DNA of 64,000 bases from Hanamia caeni. Its GTDB lineage: Bacteria; Bacteroidota; Bacteroidia; Chitinophagales; Chitinophagaceae. The notes beneath the pieces are model-generated. The model saw only the letters and a program-made list of their open reading frames with translations, was not told the DNA's origin and did not search any database. Both the position numbers and the translations under genes were made by a program. Below are positions 42,755-52,878 of the stretch, one piece after another (positions within the stretch are counted from its first letter, which is position 1; the number at the start of each line of letters is the position of its first letter). The stretch covers positions 652,903-716,902 of the forward strand of contig NZ_RJJR01000001.1 of NCBI RefSeq assembly GCF_003721595.1. The letters are read 5' to 3'.

Positions 42755-45754
42755 ATGAAAATCCGGATCACTAAGCTACTACCAATATTATTGATCTTTA
42801 TTTTTTTAAACCCGGACGCCCATGCTCAACTTGGCAAAATTACCTTTGATTTACAGAAAGATAAGCCGCAAAAATTTAAAGATAAGCCGCTCAGATCAGA
42901 GAGACCGCAGGATAAAAAGCTGGGACTTGGAGGACGGTTTATTCAAAATACCACAAGCCACTATAATTACTTTTTCAACGCCAATAATAAAATAAACAGC
43001 GCCATTGAGCTGGGCCGCCTGGCTACTAAGGATGATTATTCGCAATTGATTCCGTATTATAGCTATTCACTCGAAAATACAGCTTCCCAGAAAGTTTTGC
43101 TTGATTCAGTAATCCTGGAAGCTACTGCAGGTATTTTGTTACACGATCTGCGTACCAACTGGGTAGATAATTTTTATTTGTTAATCGGCGAAGCTTATTA
43201 CCTGAGAAAAGATTTTGATTCAGCAGCAATGACCTTTCAGTTTATCAATTTTAATCTTCATCCAAAGAAAAAGAAAGATGATGATGACCAGGTGATCGTG
43301 GGAAGCAATCAGAACAGCGGCAATAGCGCTCTTTCTGTGTCGAGCCCGGAAGACAGGAACTTGGTAGATAAGATTTTTTCAAGGCCACCGAGCAGAAATG
43401 ATGCGCTTGTTTGGCAAATAAGAACCTTAACCGATAAAGGAGATTATCCTGAAGCTGCCGGAATTATTAACACCCTGCGAAATGACCCCCAGTTTCCTGA
43501 GCGCCTTCAGTCCTATTTCCAGGAAGTGCAGGGGTATTGGTTTTTTAAACAAAAAATGTATGACAGTGCTATTGGCTACCTGAAAAACTCGCTTCCGAAT
43601 TCATTGGATTTGCAAGACCAGGCGCGGCGTGAATATTTGCTGGGTCAGCTTTATGAGATGAATGATAAACAGGATACGGCGTCAGAATATTACAGCCTTG
43701 CCATCCATCATACTACCGATCCTTTGATGGATATTTATGCCAACCTGAACCAGGCCAAGATGTTGAAAAGTAAAGACCCGGCAGAAATTGAAAGCGGAAT
43801 TGATCGTTTGGTACGAATGGCCCGTAAAGATAAATTTGAACCCTACCGGGATATTATTTACTATTCGGCGGCACAATTAGCGATGTTAAAGCCGGATACC
43901 AGCGCCGCGCTCTCATTTTACAAAACGAGCACGCTTTTTAACCAGGAAAACATTTCATTGAAAAATAAAGCTTTTTTGAACCTGGCTGAAATCAATTACC
44001 AGCTTAGAAATTATAAACAATCCTATAATTTTTATGACAGCCTTCAGGCCGGGGATACCACGCTGGAAAATTTTGCTGATATAGAGGCGAGAAAGAATGC
44101 CCTCGCTCATGTGGTCAGAAGCCTGAACATTATTGATCGTGAAGACAGCCTGCAGCTTATAGCCGCTATGCCTGCGGCTGAGAGAGATAATTTCCTTAAG
44201 AAATTATCAAAAAGATTAATGAAGGAACGGGGATTGAAAGAAGACATGAATGAATATAATCCTTCCGGGGCTTTTATTACTAACCGGAATATGTCGCAAA
44301 ATTTTTATGGAAATAATACCCAAAAAGGGGATTGGTATTTTTATAATAATTCTATTAAAGCCCAGGGGCTTACCGAGTTTAAAAGAATCTGGGGCAAGCG
44401 ACAGAATGTGGATAACTGGCGTAGGTCTTCCTCAAGCCAGGGCGCCACAATCGCTGGCAGGCAGCAAAATGAAGGCGCCGCATATGAAGACCCCCTGACT
44501 GCCGCTGCTTCGGGCGGAAAAGAAGAGGTGATAGCTGAGCCTGAACAGGTCGATGTTTCTGTTGAAGGCCTGCGCGCCAATCTTCCTTTAACGACTCCGG
44601 CATTGGATACCAGCAACGTAAAAGTGGCGCGTGCCTTGTTCCAGGTGGGCAAAGATTATCAAATGCTTCTTGAAGATTATTATGCCGCCATAGAAGCCTA
44701 TGAGCATTCGTTAAAGAGGTTTCCTGATAGTTTGTACGGCGGCGAATTATACCTGAATCTTTCTTATTGCTATCGCAAAATCGGGAACAATGAACTGGCC
44801 GATCATTACAAAAATCTGTTGATAAAAAATTACGCAGACAGTAAATATGCGATGCGTGTTTTGCATCCTGAAATGTTTAATCCTACAAAAAATGACACGG
44901 CTGCCCAAAACAGGTACGACAGAATTTATAATTTGTTTATAGAGGGCAAATTTGATGAGGCAATAAAAGAAAAAGCTGCCGCAGACAGCCTCTATGGCCA
45001 AAGCTATTGGAACCCGCAACTATTGTACATTCAGTCGGTATATTACATTCAAAAAAAGGACGATAGCACGGCGACAAAAGTTTTAAAGCAGATAATTGCT
45101 AACTATCCCGGCACGGCGATGGAAGAAAAGGCAAAAACCATGGTGGATGTTTTATCGCGTCGCGACAGTATTGAAAAATATCTTACGAACCTGGAAATCG
45201 TGAGGGCGAAAGAAGACTCGCAGGTAGTGGTTTTTGATGATTCGAAGCCGGTTAACAAGCTTGCTTCGCCTGTAATTACTACAGAAAAGCCACAAGTACA
45301 AAATGAGAAGGTAGCTGCCGCCCACGTGGAATTAAATCCGGATAAAAAGTTAGCGCCTCCGGTAAAAAAATCGGGCTTTATTTTTGATCCTTTGGAGCCA
45401 CAGAATGTAATAATGATTTTAACGAAAGTGGACCCGGTATATAGCAGCGAAGCGAGAAATGCTTTCAACAGGATGAACAGCCAGAGCTACAGTACCAACA
45501 AAATCGAAATTTTGAAAGACACTTTAGACAGTGAACGAACAATTTTGGTATTTTCTCAATTCGTTGACGCGCAGGAAGCAATGAAATATATGGACAAACT
45601 AAAGCAGGCGGCGCCTTCGCAAATATCCTGGCTGCCTGCCCAGAAATATAAATTTTACATCATCTCTGACAGCAACCTGCAATTTTTAAAAGAGAATAAA
45701 AATTTACAGAATTACATCGATCTGTTGGATAATAAGTATCCCGGAAAATTTTAA
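42755..45754 (+). CDS. porW: PorW/SprE-like TPR protein of type IX secretion
   Basis: From ATG 42755 the 999-residue protein has a signal peptide (MKIRITKLLPILLIFIFL, cut near DAHA|Q); an upstream TTG frame start at 42719 would bury it. Many TPR-like helical repeats fill about 100-500 and 640-830. A Gln/Asn-rich central linker and a C-terminal domain of about 120 residues (EPQNVIMILTKVDPVYSSEA; LVFSQFVDAQEAMKYMDKL) match my memory of PorW/SprE. PorW links the type IX secretion system to gliding and is a lipoprotein in Porphyromonas, whereas no lipobox Cys is seen here. The atpZ neighbour supports the call, as sprE and atpZ are close in flavobacteria. Confidence 0.78.
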   Translation: MKIRITKLLPILLIFIFLNPDAHAQLGKITFDLQKDKPQKFKDKPLRSERPQDKKLGLGGRFIQNTTSHYNYFFNANNKINSAIELGRLATKDDYSQLIPYYSYSLENTASQKVLLDSVILEATAGILLHDLRTNWVDNFYLLIGEAYYLRKDFDSAAMTFQFINFNLHPKKKKDDDDQVIVGSNQNSGNSALSVSSPEDRNLVDKIFSRPPSRNDALVWQIRTLTDKGDYPEAAGIINTLRNDPQFPERLQSYFQEVQGYWFFKQKMYDSAIGYLKNSLPNSLDLQDQARREYLLGQLYEMNDKQDTASEYYSLAIHHTTDPLMDIYANLNQAKMLKSKDPAEIESGIDRLVRMARKDKFEPYRDIIYYSAAQLAMLKPDTSAALSFYKTSTLFNQENISLKNKAFLNLAEINYQLRNYKQSYNFYDSLQAGDTTLENFADIEARKNALAHVVRSLNIIDREDSLQLIAAMPAAERDNFLKKLSKRLMKERGLKEDMNEYNPSGAFITNRNMSQNFYGNNTQKGDWYFYNNSIKAQGLTEFKRIWGKRQNVDNWRRSSSSQGATIAGRQQNEGAAYEDPLTAAASGGKEEVIAEPEQVDVSVEGLRANLPLTTPALDTSNVKVARALFQVGKDYQMLLEDYYAAIEAYEHSLKRFPDSLYGGELYLNLSYCYRKIGNNELADHYKNLLIKNYADSKYAMRVLHPEMFNPTKNDTAAQNRYDRIYNLFIEGKFDEAIKEKAAADSLYGQSYWNPQLLYIQSVYYIQKKDDSTATKVLKQIIANYPGTAMEEKAKTMVDVLSRRDSIEKYLTNLEIVRAKEDSQVVVFDDSKPVNKLASPVITTEKPQVQNEKVAAAHVELNPDKKLAPPVKKSGFIFDPLEPQNVIMILTKVDPVYSSEARNAFNRMNSQSYSTNKIEILKDTLDSERTILVFSQFVDAQEAMKYMDKLKQAAPSQISWLPAQKYKFYIISDSNLQFLKENKNLQNYIDLLDNKYPGKF

Positions 45755-45806
45755 ATATTCCTTTCAGTATTATTTAATATTTTTCGGTTTTTAAAGCAAA
45801 GAAAAA

Positions 45807-48233
45807 ATGCAAACTCCCCAGCGGAAAAAGGTAAATAAAAATAAAGTTTCCAAAGTAAAAGCGAGCGTAAAAATATTGTGGACCATTGTGGCTGCAGGGT
45901 TCGCCTTATTTATCGTTGTGCTCGCCTCGGCTTATTTTGGCGTTTTTGGCAAATTGCCATCATTAGAAGAATTAGAAAATCCACAGGCCAATCTTGCGAC
46001 AGAAATATATGCCAATGACGGTAAAACCCTGATGGGTAAAATTTATACGGAAAACAGGGTGCAGGTAGATTATAAGGATATTTCAAAAAGCGTGATTGAC
46101 GCATTGATTTCAACTGAAGATGTTCGTTTTTATGACCACTCAGGTATTGATCCCATCGCTCTCGGCCGCGCCATTAAAGGATTTGGAAAACAAGGAGGTG
46201 CCAGCACGATTACCCAGCAACTCGCAAAAAAAATTCTTGGGCAGGAAAATCATGTTCCTGTTTTAAAAAGAGGGATTGACAAAATTAAAGAATGGATTGT
46301 AGCGCTTAAGCTGGAGCGCAATTTCACGAAGCAGGAAATCATTTCGCTTTATCTAAACCGGGTTTCATGGCTCAATGTATATGGCATCAGGAATGCCAGC
46401 CTGGTGTATTTTCAAAAAGAACCGTCAAAACTTACTCCTGACGAAGCGGCGCTGTTAGTAGGAATGCTTAGCGGCCCGGGAAGGTACGACCCAAGGCATA
46501 ACCCTAAAGCTGCGCTGGCACGCAGAAATTTAGTACTGGATCGTATGGTGACCAATAATGATTTATCCAAAGCAGAAGCGGACGCCTTGAAGAAAAAACC
46601 TCTTGATGTAAAATATAAGCTGGTGAACGAAAGCCAGGGAATAGCACCCTACTTTAGATCGGTATTGACAAAAAAATTGCAGGACTGGTGCAATACACAT
46701 AAGGATCCGGCTACGGGCGAGAAGTATGATTTATACAAAGATGGCTTGAAAATCTATACCACTATCGATCCCAAAATGCAGTTGTATGCTGAAGAAGCGG
46801 TAGTCAGACACATGACATCAATGCAAAAGAATTTTAACCGCCAGTTATCTAAAAATGTATGGAAAGGGCAGGATTATATTTTAAATGCTGCAATGAAAGA
46901 AACAGAGCGATGGAAAAATATGAAAGAAAATGGCGCTTCGGAAGAAGAAATCAAAAAATCCTTTTACAAGCCGGTGAGCATGAAAATTTTTGCGTGGAAT
47001 AAAAAACGCGAAACAGACACGGTGATGACGCCTATTGATTCCATCAAATATTGTAAGCAGATGATGCAGACCGGCTTTTGCGCAATGGATCCTGTTACCG
47101 GTGAAGTAAAAGCATGGGTAGGCGGCATAGATTTTAAATGGTTTAAATACGATCATGTTACAGCCAACAGGCAAGTGGGTTCCACATTCAAACCAATCCT
47201 TTACACGTTAGCCATTACCGATGCCGGGATGACGCCTGATAGCTATATTGGTGGAAAGCCAATTACGCTGGCCAATAAAACGATTACCGGCCCGGGAGGC
47301 ACCATGGCTTATTGCCTGGCTAAATCTATTAATGTAGCTGCTTTCGACTTAATGAGCCGCATCGGACCAAAAAAGACAGTGGAGTTCGCACACTTGTGTG
47401 GCATTAAAAGTAATATCCCGCAAGTGCCTTCCATTGCCTTAGGCTCTGCCGACATCCAGTTAATTGAGATGCTGCAGGCTTACACCATGTTTCCTAACAG
47501 GGGATTTAATACAGAACCAATCTATCTTACAAAAATTGAAGATAAGAACGGAAACATTTTGCAGACTTTTGAACCAAAAGTAAAACAAGTAATTAGCGAA
47601 GTAGATGCTTATACCATGGTAAAAATGATGGAAGGAGTAGTAAATTATGGTACCGCTGGTTCTATGCGATGGAGGTTTAATATTCAAAGTGAAATGGGTG
47701 CTAAAACTGGTACTACCAATGATAATACGGATGGATGGTTTATTGGCTATACGCCACAATTGCTGGCAGGCGCGTGGGTAGGAAATGATGATCCGTTTTT
47801 GCATTTGCCAAAATACGGAACCGGGGGCGGAAGCGATATGGCGATGCCTGAATGGGCTTATTTTATGCAAAAAGTATATGAAGATAAATCGCTTGGAATC
47901 GACCCGAGGGCTACCTTCCAAAAACCGGTTGAGTTGAATAATAATCCTATTTATGCCGACCAGAATTTTGCGGCCCTATCCCAGGAAGGCCACGGAATAG
48001 ATTCTGCAGATGTGCAGGGCAACGGCAATGCAAGCGATTATGCACCGCCTTCTGATATTCCTGTTGAATCGGATTTTACAAAACCGGTAATGCCCAAAGT
48101 GCAACCAAAAGAAACAGCCAAGCCCATCGGCCCTAAAAATTATATACCCAATCCACCTGCGGCTAACGAGCCCGAGAAAAAACTCAAAAATGTGATGCCG
48201 AAGAAGGGCCAGAATGCCGCTACGGATTATTAG
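45807..48233 (+). CDS. Penicillin-binding protein 1A (bifunctional)
   Basis: The 808-residue protein has one N-terminal membrane anchor (ILWTIVAAGFALFIVVLAS). A family 51 glycosyltransferase domain follows (about 70-240; STEDVRFYDHSGIDP with the catalytic Glu, GGASTITQQLAKK, LYLNRVSWLNVYG). The transpeptidase domain (about 400-690) has the nucleophile in GSTFKPI (about 454), SIN in KSINVAAF and KTGTT (about 632). It polymerises and crosslinks peptidoglycan. The C-terminal tail is Pro/Lys-rich and disordered. It starts 52 bases after the PorW-like gene and is likely co-transcribed. Confidence 0.95.
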   Translation: MQTPQRKKVNKNKVSKVKASVKILWTIVAAGFALFIVVLASAYFGVFGKLPSLEELENPQANLATEIYANDGKTLMGKIYTENRVQVDYKDISKSVIDALISTEDVRFYDHSGIDPIALGRAIKGFGKQGGASTITQQLAKKILGQENHVPVLKRGIDKIKEWIVALKLERNFTKQEIISLYLNRVSWLNVYGIRNASLVYFQKEPSKLTPDEAALLVGMLSGPGRYDPRHNPKAALARRNLVLDRMVTNNDLSKAEADALKKKPLDVKYKLVNESQGIAPYFRSVLTKKLQDWCNTHKDPATGEKYDLYKDGLKIYTTIDPKMQLYAEEAVVRHMTSMQKNFNRQLSKNVWKGQDYILNAAMKETERWKNMKENGASEEEIKKSFYKPVSMKIFAWNKKRETDTVMTPIDSIKYCKQMMQTGFCAMDPVTGEVKAWVGGIDFKWFKYDHVTANRQVGSTFKPILYTLAITDAGMTPDSYIGGKPITLANKTITGPGGTMAYCLAKSINVAAFDLMSRIGPKKTVEFAHLCGIKSNIPQVPSIALGSADIQLIEMLQAYTMFPNRGFNTEPIYLTKIEDKNGNILQTFEPKVKQVISEVDAYTMVKMMEGVVNYGTAGSMRWRFNIQSEMGAKTGTTNDNTDGWFIGYTPQLLAGAWVGNDDPFLHLPKYGTGGGSDMAMPEWAYFMQKVYEDKSLGIDPRATFQKPVELNNNPIYADQNFAALSQEGHGIDSADVQGNGNASDYAPPSDIPVESDFTKPVMPKVQPKETAKPIGPKNYIPNPPAANEPEKKLKNVMPKKGQNAATDY

Positions 48234-48319
48234 CGCTCAGTCAAAAAGCAGCAGTCAGGTTATGTAAATACCCGTTTCATCTAAACGATAATAATTAATT
48301 TAAACACGTTTGCTAAACC

Positions 48320-48327
48320 TATATTTG
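48320..48327 (+). promoter_or_regulatory. -7 box of the DUF6263-like gene
   Basis: TATATTTG matches TAnnTTTG and lies 30 bases before ATG 48357, leaving a leader of about 24 bases. A -33 TTTG at the proper distance is not seen. Confidence 0.5.
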
Positions 48328-48356
48328 CCCATTCAAAAACAAAAAAATAAAATCGC

Positions 48357-49187
48357 ATGAAACTTATAAAAGTTATTTTACCAGCCGCTTTATTCTTTGT
48401 GACGACAAGCGCGTTAACGCAGACTAAAACGAGATTAAAACTTCCGGAAAACAAAAAATACCAGGTAATAAATACATTACAATCCAATAGCACAACTAAC
48501 ATCCAGGGCCAAACTATGGAATCAGCCGTAAACGTATCTTCTACTTATAATATCCAGGTAAAAGGGAAATCCGGATCTGAATATAACCTGAGCAGCACCA
48601 TTTCCAAGCTCACCACCAATATGACTATGATGGGCCAGGAAATGAAGTTTGATTCAGAAAATAAAGACGATATGAACGGGCCATTCGGTTCGGCATTAAA
48701 AGATTTTATTGGCAATGCAAAAGATATGAAAATGGATGCTTCCGGAAAAGTAACTTTTGATGACAAGGACACTGCAATGAGTGAAATCGCCAAGCAATTA
48801 TATCTTACACAAAACGCTTTTGGAACCCAACTGGCTTTTTTACCGTTGCCCGAAAATGCGAAGGTCGGCTCCACCTGGACAGAGAAAACCAGCAATGACG
48901 GGATATCAAAAACTATTAATTATACCATACAAAATATCAGCGGAAATGTTGCTACCATTTCTTTTGATTCTGTTGATTCAATAGCTACTTCCATGGAACA
49001 AAACGGAATGGAAATTTCTGTAAAGACAAGTGGCAAATCTTCCGGGGAAGAAAAGGTAAATTTGAAAACCGGTGTAATCCAATCAGGTACTACCAAAGCG
49101 GATGCTGCGGGCACGGTTACGGCAATGGGGCAGGAGTTTCCGATGTCCACGAAAATCATTTCGAATACGACAGTTACAGAATTATAA
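48357..49187 (+). CDS. Exported DUF6263-like protein
   Basis: The 276-residue protein has a signal peptide (MKLIKVILPAALFFVTTSAL, cut before QTKT). The rest is beta-rich with frequent Thr/Ser and repeated phrases on methionine-rich turns (TTNMTMMGQEMKFD; TVTAMGQEFPMSTKI). This resembles DUF6263, a family of periplasmic or surface proteins of unknown function. It has its own promoter-like box and a strong terminator, so it is monocistronic. No partner gene is adjacent. Confidence 0.65.
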   Translation: MKLIKVILPAALFFVTTSALTQTKTRLKLPENKKYQVINTLQSNSTTNIQGQTMESAVNVSSTYNIQVKGKSGSEYNLSSTISKLTTNMTMMGQEMKFDSENKDDMNGPFGSALKDFIGNAKDMKMDASGKVTFDDKDTAMSEIAKQLYLTQNAFGTQLAFLPLPENAKVGSTWTEKTSNDGISKTINYTIQNISGNVATISFDSVDSIATSMEQNGMEISVKTSGKSSGEEKVNLKTGVIQSGTTKADAAGTVTAMGQEFPMSTKIISNTTVTEL

Positions 49188-49210
49188 TAAAATTTTTCAG
49201 TTAAATATCG

Positions 49211-49242
49211 GCCCTGCGATTTGTTTTGCGGGGCTTCTTTTT
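49211..49242 (+). terminator. Terminator of the DUF6263-like gene
   Basis: GCCCTGC (49211-49217) and GCGGGGC (49228-49234) form a 7-bp stem with one G-T pair, followed by TTCTTTTT. It lies 24 bases past the stop codon. Confidence 0.75.
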
Positions 49243-49311
49243 ATGAGGAATAAAGCTTTGTAGTACAGATTATTAATTATTTATAAGCTGCCCGTTTCCA
49301 AAAAGAACTAG

Positions 49312-49326
49312 CAGGTTTCGAACCTG
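49312..49326. repeat. Palindrome CAGGTT-TCG-AACCTG
   Basis: The arms CAGGTT (49312-49317) and AACCTG (49321-49326) are perfect; weaker pairing extends outward. It lies between two convergent genes and resembles a dispersed extragenic palindrome more than a tRNA T-arm, since no acceptor or anticodon stem is found. Confidence 0.5.
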
Positions 49327-49417
49327 TTAACTCTTAAAATACTTCCAGCAGACGAACAAATTTTAGCTTTTTATATTCCCCCTTATTTTTCGTATTCCCT
49401 TCTGAAAATTACAAATT

Positions 49418-52400
49418 CTATATCTGCGCTTTCTGTTTCTTAAATCCTTTGCTTCTAAAATAAGCTACCAAAGATAAAGTGAGCATTGATGCTGCAGTAA
49501 TATAAATCCAGGCGGGAATCGGCATAGGTTCACCGGCAGCGTAGGAATGTAACCCGGACAAATAATAATTTACTCCGAAATAAGTAAATATAATAGACCA
49601 TATCGCCCACAGGCTTACAATATTAAAAGTCAGTTTTCCGCGAAGCTTCGGAACCAATCTCAGGTGAAGTACCACGGCATAAAATATGACCGATATAAAT
49701 GCCCACGTCTCTTTGGGATCCCAGCTCCAATAGCTTCCCCAGCTTTCATTGGCCCACATTCCGCCCAGGAAAGTGCCCACGCCAAGGGCAAAGAGGCCGA
49801 CGGTTAAAGCCATTTCATTGACGATGGTCATTTCCTTGATGGAATGTTTTGTTTTTTTAGTTGGTTTTGCGCTAAAGAGAATTAATGAAATTGTACTCAA
49901 TACTGCCGACAAGCCAAAAAATCCGTAACTGGAAGTGATGATGCCTACATGAATCATAAGCCAGTAGGATTTCAGAACGGGTTCCAATGGCGTGATCTGC
50001 GGATCGAGCATGGATCCGCCATGTGCAAATCCCATCATGATCATGGCGACCAAAGCTCCGGCTGCGGGAATAAAGGCATTGCGATTTCTATACAAGAGCA
50101 ATCCCGAAAGAACACCGATTCCTGAAATAAATACAATCGCCTCATAACCGTTACTCCATGGCGCATGACCGGAAAGATACCAGCGAACACCTAAAGCTAT
50201 CGCCTGAATGGCCAGTGCGGCAACCATTATCGATAAAAAGGTTTTTGTCAGAATGCGGAGCATGCGATTATACTTTGACCCTGACGAAAACACTTCTGCA
50301 AAACCAAGCATGATCATGCACATACCTAATAAGCTATAAACTATCATCAGCCAAAAGAAAATGTTCAAATGATTATAGAGAATTTCCAAATTCACTTTTG
50401 AGGATGAAGGAACAATCTTTTTACCCCAAACCTGCTGGTATTCACTGATGTCTTCCATACTTTTATCCGCTTTGTTCCAGTTGCCGGTTTTCAAACCTTC
50501 TTTTACTGCATTGAAATAATCGGTTAAAAGAGGTAAAGCTGCCTGGTCAATTTCTACAACGTTTTTGTCGGAACTATAGATCCAGCTTCTCCATGTTTGT
50601 GCCGGATCCTTTTTCACCGGAATAATTTGAGTATAATATCCAAAGGCGACACTGCTGAAAATATTGAATCGTTCTGTCATTTCAATGACAGCTTTGTCAT
50701 AATTAGACTGGTTGGCTTTTCGCTTGCTGAAAGATTGGTTGTATTGTTTTTCCAACCTAAAATTCCCGGTGTTTGGGTCCACTAAATTGGCATAAGAAGT
50801 ATAACCTTCCGCATTGGCGCCGGCTTCTTTTATCAGTTCGTCACCTCCTTTTTGGCCTACTTTTATCAGTGGTTCATTGGCCCAAAAACCAGGATCAACC
50901 TGCATAGAAATAAACCATTGTTCTGAAGAAATAGTAATTGCTCCTTTTTGATATTTATCTTTCTTGTAAATTTTTCTGAGCAATTCTAATGTGTGCGTAT
51001 CCATAGGTTCAATTCGTCCCTGGTAATCCTGCACCAGCAGATGCCCGAATTTTTCAGCATGCACCGGGTCAATAATCCTATTGGTTCCAAGCTCGCCAGG
51101 TTTTGCAAACTGTGCGTTTGGCCCCGGCTGCCGTTGCGGGAAAGTTGTTACGATTGTGCTATTCTGAGCAAAACAAGGATTTATTCCTGCACCCAAAAGC
51201 AATAAAAAAGGAAGAAGGATGAGATTTTTTGTGTGCATTTTTTTTAATGACTCATTCAATTTCCAGAAATGAGTGCCTTTCCAGAACAGCGTGAAAAACA
51301 TCCCGGTAAACAAAAGAAAATATCCCAAATAGGTAATGTTTGTACCCCACCTGTCGGCATTTACGGAAAGGATGGTTCCGCTTTCATCCGGGAAATAACT
51401 TGCCTGGAAGAACCGGTAGCCGCGGTAGTCCATTACATTATTCATGTAAATATGATGCGGTTTCTCCGTTCCTTTATCAATTACGGTTATCTTACTTTCA
51501 TACGAGGATGGATTATTTGAGCCGGGATAACGGTCAAGCAGAAAATCATCACAACGTAAAGAGAAATCAGTATAAAGTATCTTGGAACCAAATCCCAAAG
51601 AGACATTCAGGCCGTTGATCGATACAGTTTTATTGAATTCGGTAACGCCTTTTCCACCTTTGATCAACAGTGTATCGGTTTCATTACGTGAACTTAATTG
51701 CACCTGGATAGCCGACAAAAGATTTTTATCGGCCGGGCTGTTTTTGTCCCCGTTGTAATAGACTATTTTTCCTTTGAAAGCGCTTTGAGGGATAATAAAA
51801 TTGGTATTGTTAATCGTGTAAAGCGCCCTGTGATTTAAAGTAGCGGGCTCATTCGCTCTTATATTACCCGAATGCTCAGCTAATAACGCAGAATCAGTTA
51901 TCACGCCCATTTGCTGTCCTTCCATAGACATATATTGTCCATCAATTGGGAGGTTAATTGTAATGATACCATCCCTTTCCATTAATTGTACCGCGTCCGG
52001 CACCGGGTTATTGAAACTAAACATCGTTCCATCAATGTTTTTGACTTCTCCTTCGGAAATATAATTATTTAATCTGCCTCCTTGTCCTATAGATACAACC
52101 TTGAGCATCTTCTTTCCGGATTCTGTTTTTTCAACTGAGTCCTTCGCTAACGGAATATAATCAAGGGTTTTTAAAGAAATGATTTTATGGTCAAACTGGT
52201 AATCCTGTTTAAAAGTTCTTTTGAATGGCCACCTGGTATCTTTAGAATTAAAATAAGACATCATGTAGGGATATTTATCATAACTGAGTGTTTTGTTTCC
52301 ATCGGTTACATTCAGTTTGAAATACGTGAGGTCGCTGATAATTTCGTTGGAGGTCTCATTTTCTTTAATCGGCATTTGCCCTTCAAAACTGGCATAGCGT

Positions 52401-52684
52401 GTGATAGCGCCTCCGATAAACATAAAAATAAACGCCAGGTGAAATGCCAGCAGCGGCCATTTTTCTCTCCGTGTAAGCCTGTAAGTTTTAATATTTGCGG
52501 CAAACAAAACGATCAGCCATAGCATCAGAATTTCAAACCATGTAGAATTATAAATTAGTGTTTTTGCAGTTGCAGTATCATAGTCATTTTCAACGAAAGT
52601 GGCCACCGCCATGGAAATACCAAATAACAGTAAAAGAACCGTCATGGTGCGGGTGGAAAACAGGATTTTTTTTAAACGTTTCAT
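49418..52684 (-). CDS. ccsBA: Cytochrome c biogenesis protein CcsBA (ResB-CcsA fusion)
   Basis: The 1088-residue membrane protein fuses ResB/CcsB (N-terminal helices TMTVLLLLFGISMAVATF and LIVLFAANIKTYRL, then a large periplasmic domain to about residue 450) with CcsA (C-terminal third, six or more helices with WGSYWSWDPKETWA and HGGSMLDPQITPLEP). An extra periplasmic part of about 200 residues lies between them, starting after a helix that resembles an internal signal (LLPFLLLLGAGINPCFAQ). System II exports haem and attaches it to CXXCH motifs of apocytochromes. A di-haem cytochrome c gene is directly upstream on the same strand, a natural client. Confidence 0.93.
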   Translation of the reverse strand: MKRLKKILFSTRTMTVLLLLFGISMAVATFVENDYDTATAKTLIYNSTWFEILMLWLIVLFAANIKTYRLTRREKWPLLAFHLAFIFMFIGGAITRYASFEGQMPIKENETSNEIISDLTYFKLNVTDGNKTLSYDKYPYMMSYFNSKDTRWPFKRTFKQDYQFDHKIISLKTLDYIPLAKDSVEKTESGKKMLKVVSIGQGGRLNNYISEGEVKNIDGTMFSFNNPVPDAVQLMERDGIITINLPIDGQYMSMEGQQMGVITDSALLAEHSGNIRANEPATLNHRALYTINNTNFIIPQSAFKGKIVYYNGDKNSPADKNLLSAIQVQLSSRNETDTLLIKGGKGVTEFNKTVSINGLNVSLGFGSKILYTDFSLRCDDFLLDRYPGSNNPSSYESKITVIDKGTEKPHHIYMNNVMDYRGYRFFQASYFPDESGTILSVNADRWGTNITYLGYFLLFTGMFFTLFWKGTHFWKLNESLKKMHTKNLILLPFLLLLGAGINPCFAQNSTIVTTFPQRQPGPNAQFAKPGELGTNRIIDPVHAEKFGHLLVQDYQGRIEPMDTHTLELLRKIYKKDKYQKGAITISSEQWFISMQVDPGFWANEPLIKVGQKGGDELIKEAGANAEGYTSYANLVDPNTGNFRLEKQYNQSFSKRKANQSNYDKAVIEMTERFNIFSSVAFGYYTQIIPVKKDPAQTWRSWIYSSDKNVVEIDQAALPLLTDYFNAVKEGLKTGNWNKADKSMEDISEYQQVWGKKIVPSSSKVNLEILYNHLNIFFWLMIVYSLLGMCMIMLGFAEVFSSGSKYNRMLRILTKTFLSIMVAALAIQAIALGVRWYLSGHAPWSNGYEAIVFISGIGVLSGLLLYRNRNAFIPAAGALVAMIMMGFAHGGSMLDPQITPLEPVLKSYWLMIHVGIITSSYGFFGLSAVLSTISLILFSAKPTKKTKHSIKEMTIVNEMALTVGLFALGVGTFLGGMWANESWGSYWSWDPKETWAFISVIFYAVVLHLRLVPKLRGKLTFNIVSLWAIWSIIFTYFGVNYYLSGLHSYAAGEPMPIPAWIYITAASMLTLSLVAYFRSKGFKKQKAQI

Positions 52685-52768
52685 TTCGTTGCAATGATTT
52701 AGACATAGTACTGACTACGCGGTGGTCTTAAAAATTGAACACTTCAATTAAGCCCAACCTGATATAGT

Positions 52769-52823
52769 AAAAGCATCTTTTTACGGTTTTTCTTTTTAGG
52801 AAATTGGTTCCGCAAAAAGATGC
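52769..52823 (-). terminator. Long-stem terminator-like inverted repeat after the cytochrome gene
   Basis: Positions 52773-52786 and 52810-52823 pair in 13 of 14 bases (core GCATCTTTTT with AAAAAGATGC) around a 23-base loop. On the minus strand the stem is followed by TTTTA. It lies 56 bases past the cytochrome stop and 90 bases before the ccsBA start, so the two genes are probably separate transcripts. Confidence 0.6.
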
Positions 52824-52878
52824 ATATAAAACAACAAAAACTGACAAGCTTAAGGTATTTATCTTTTACCTTACCTGT

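Noticed and set aside
49306..49330. tRNA-like T-arm (GGTTTCGAACC)
   Set aside because: No acceptor, D or anticodon stems around it; better explained as a palindrome.
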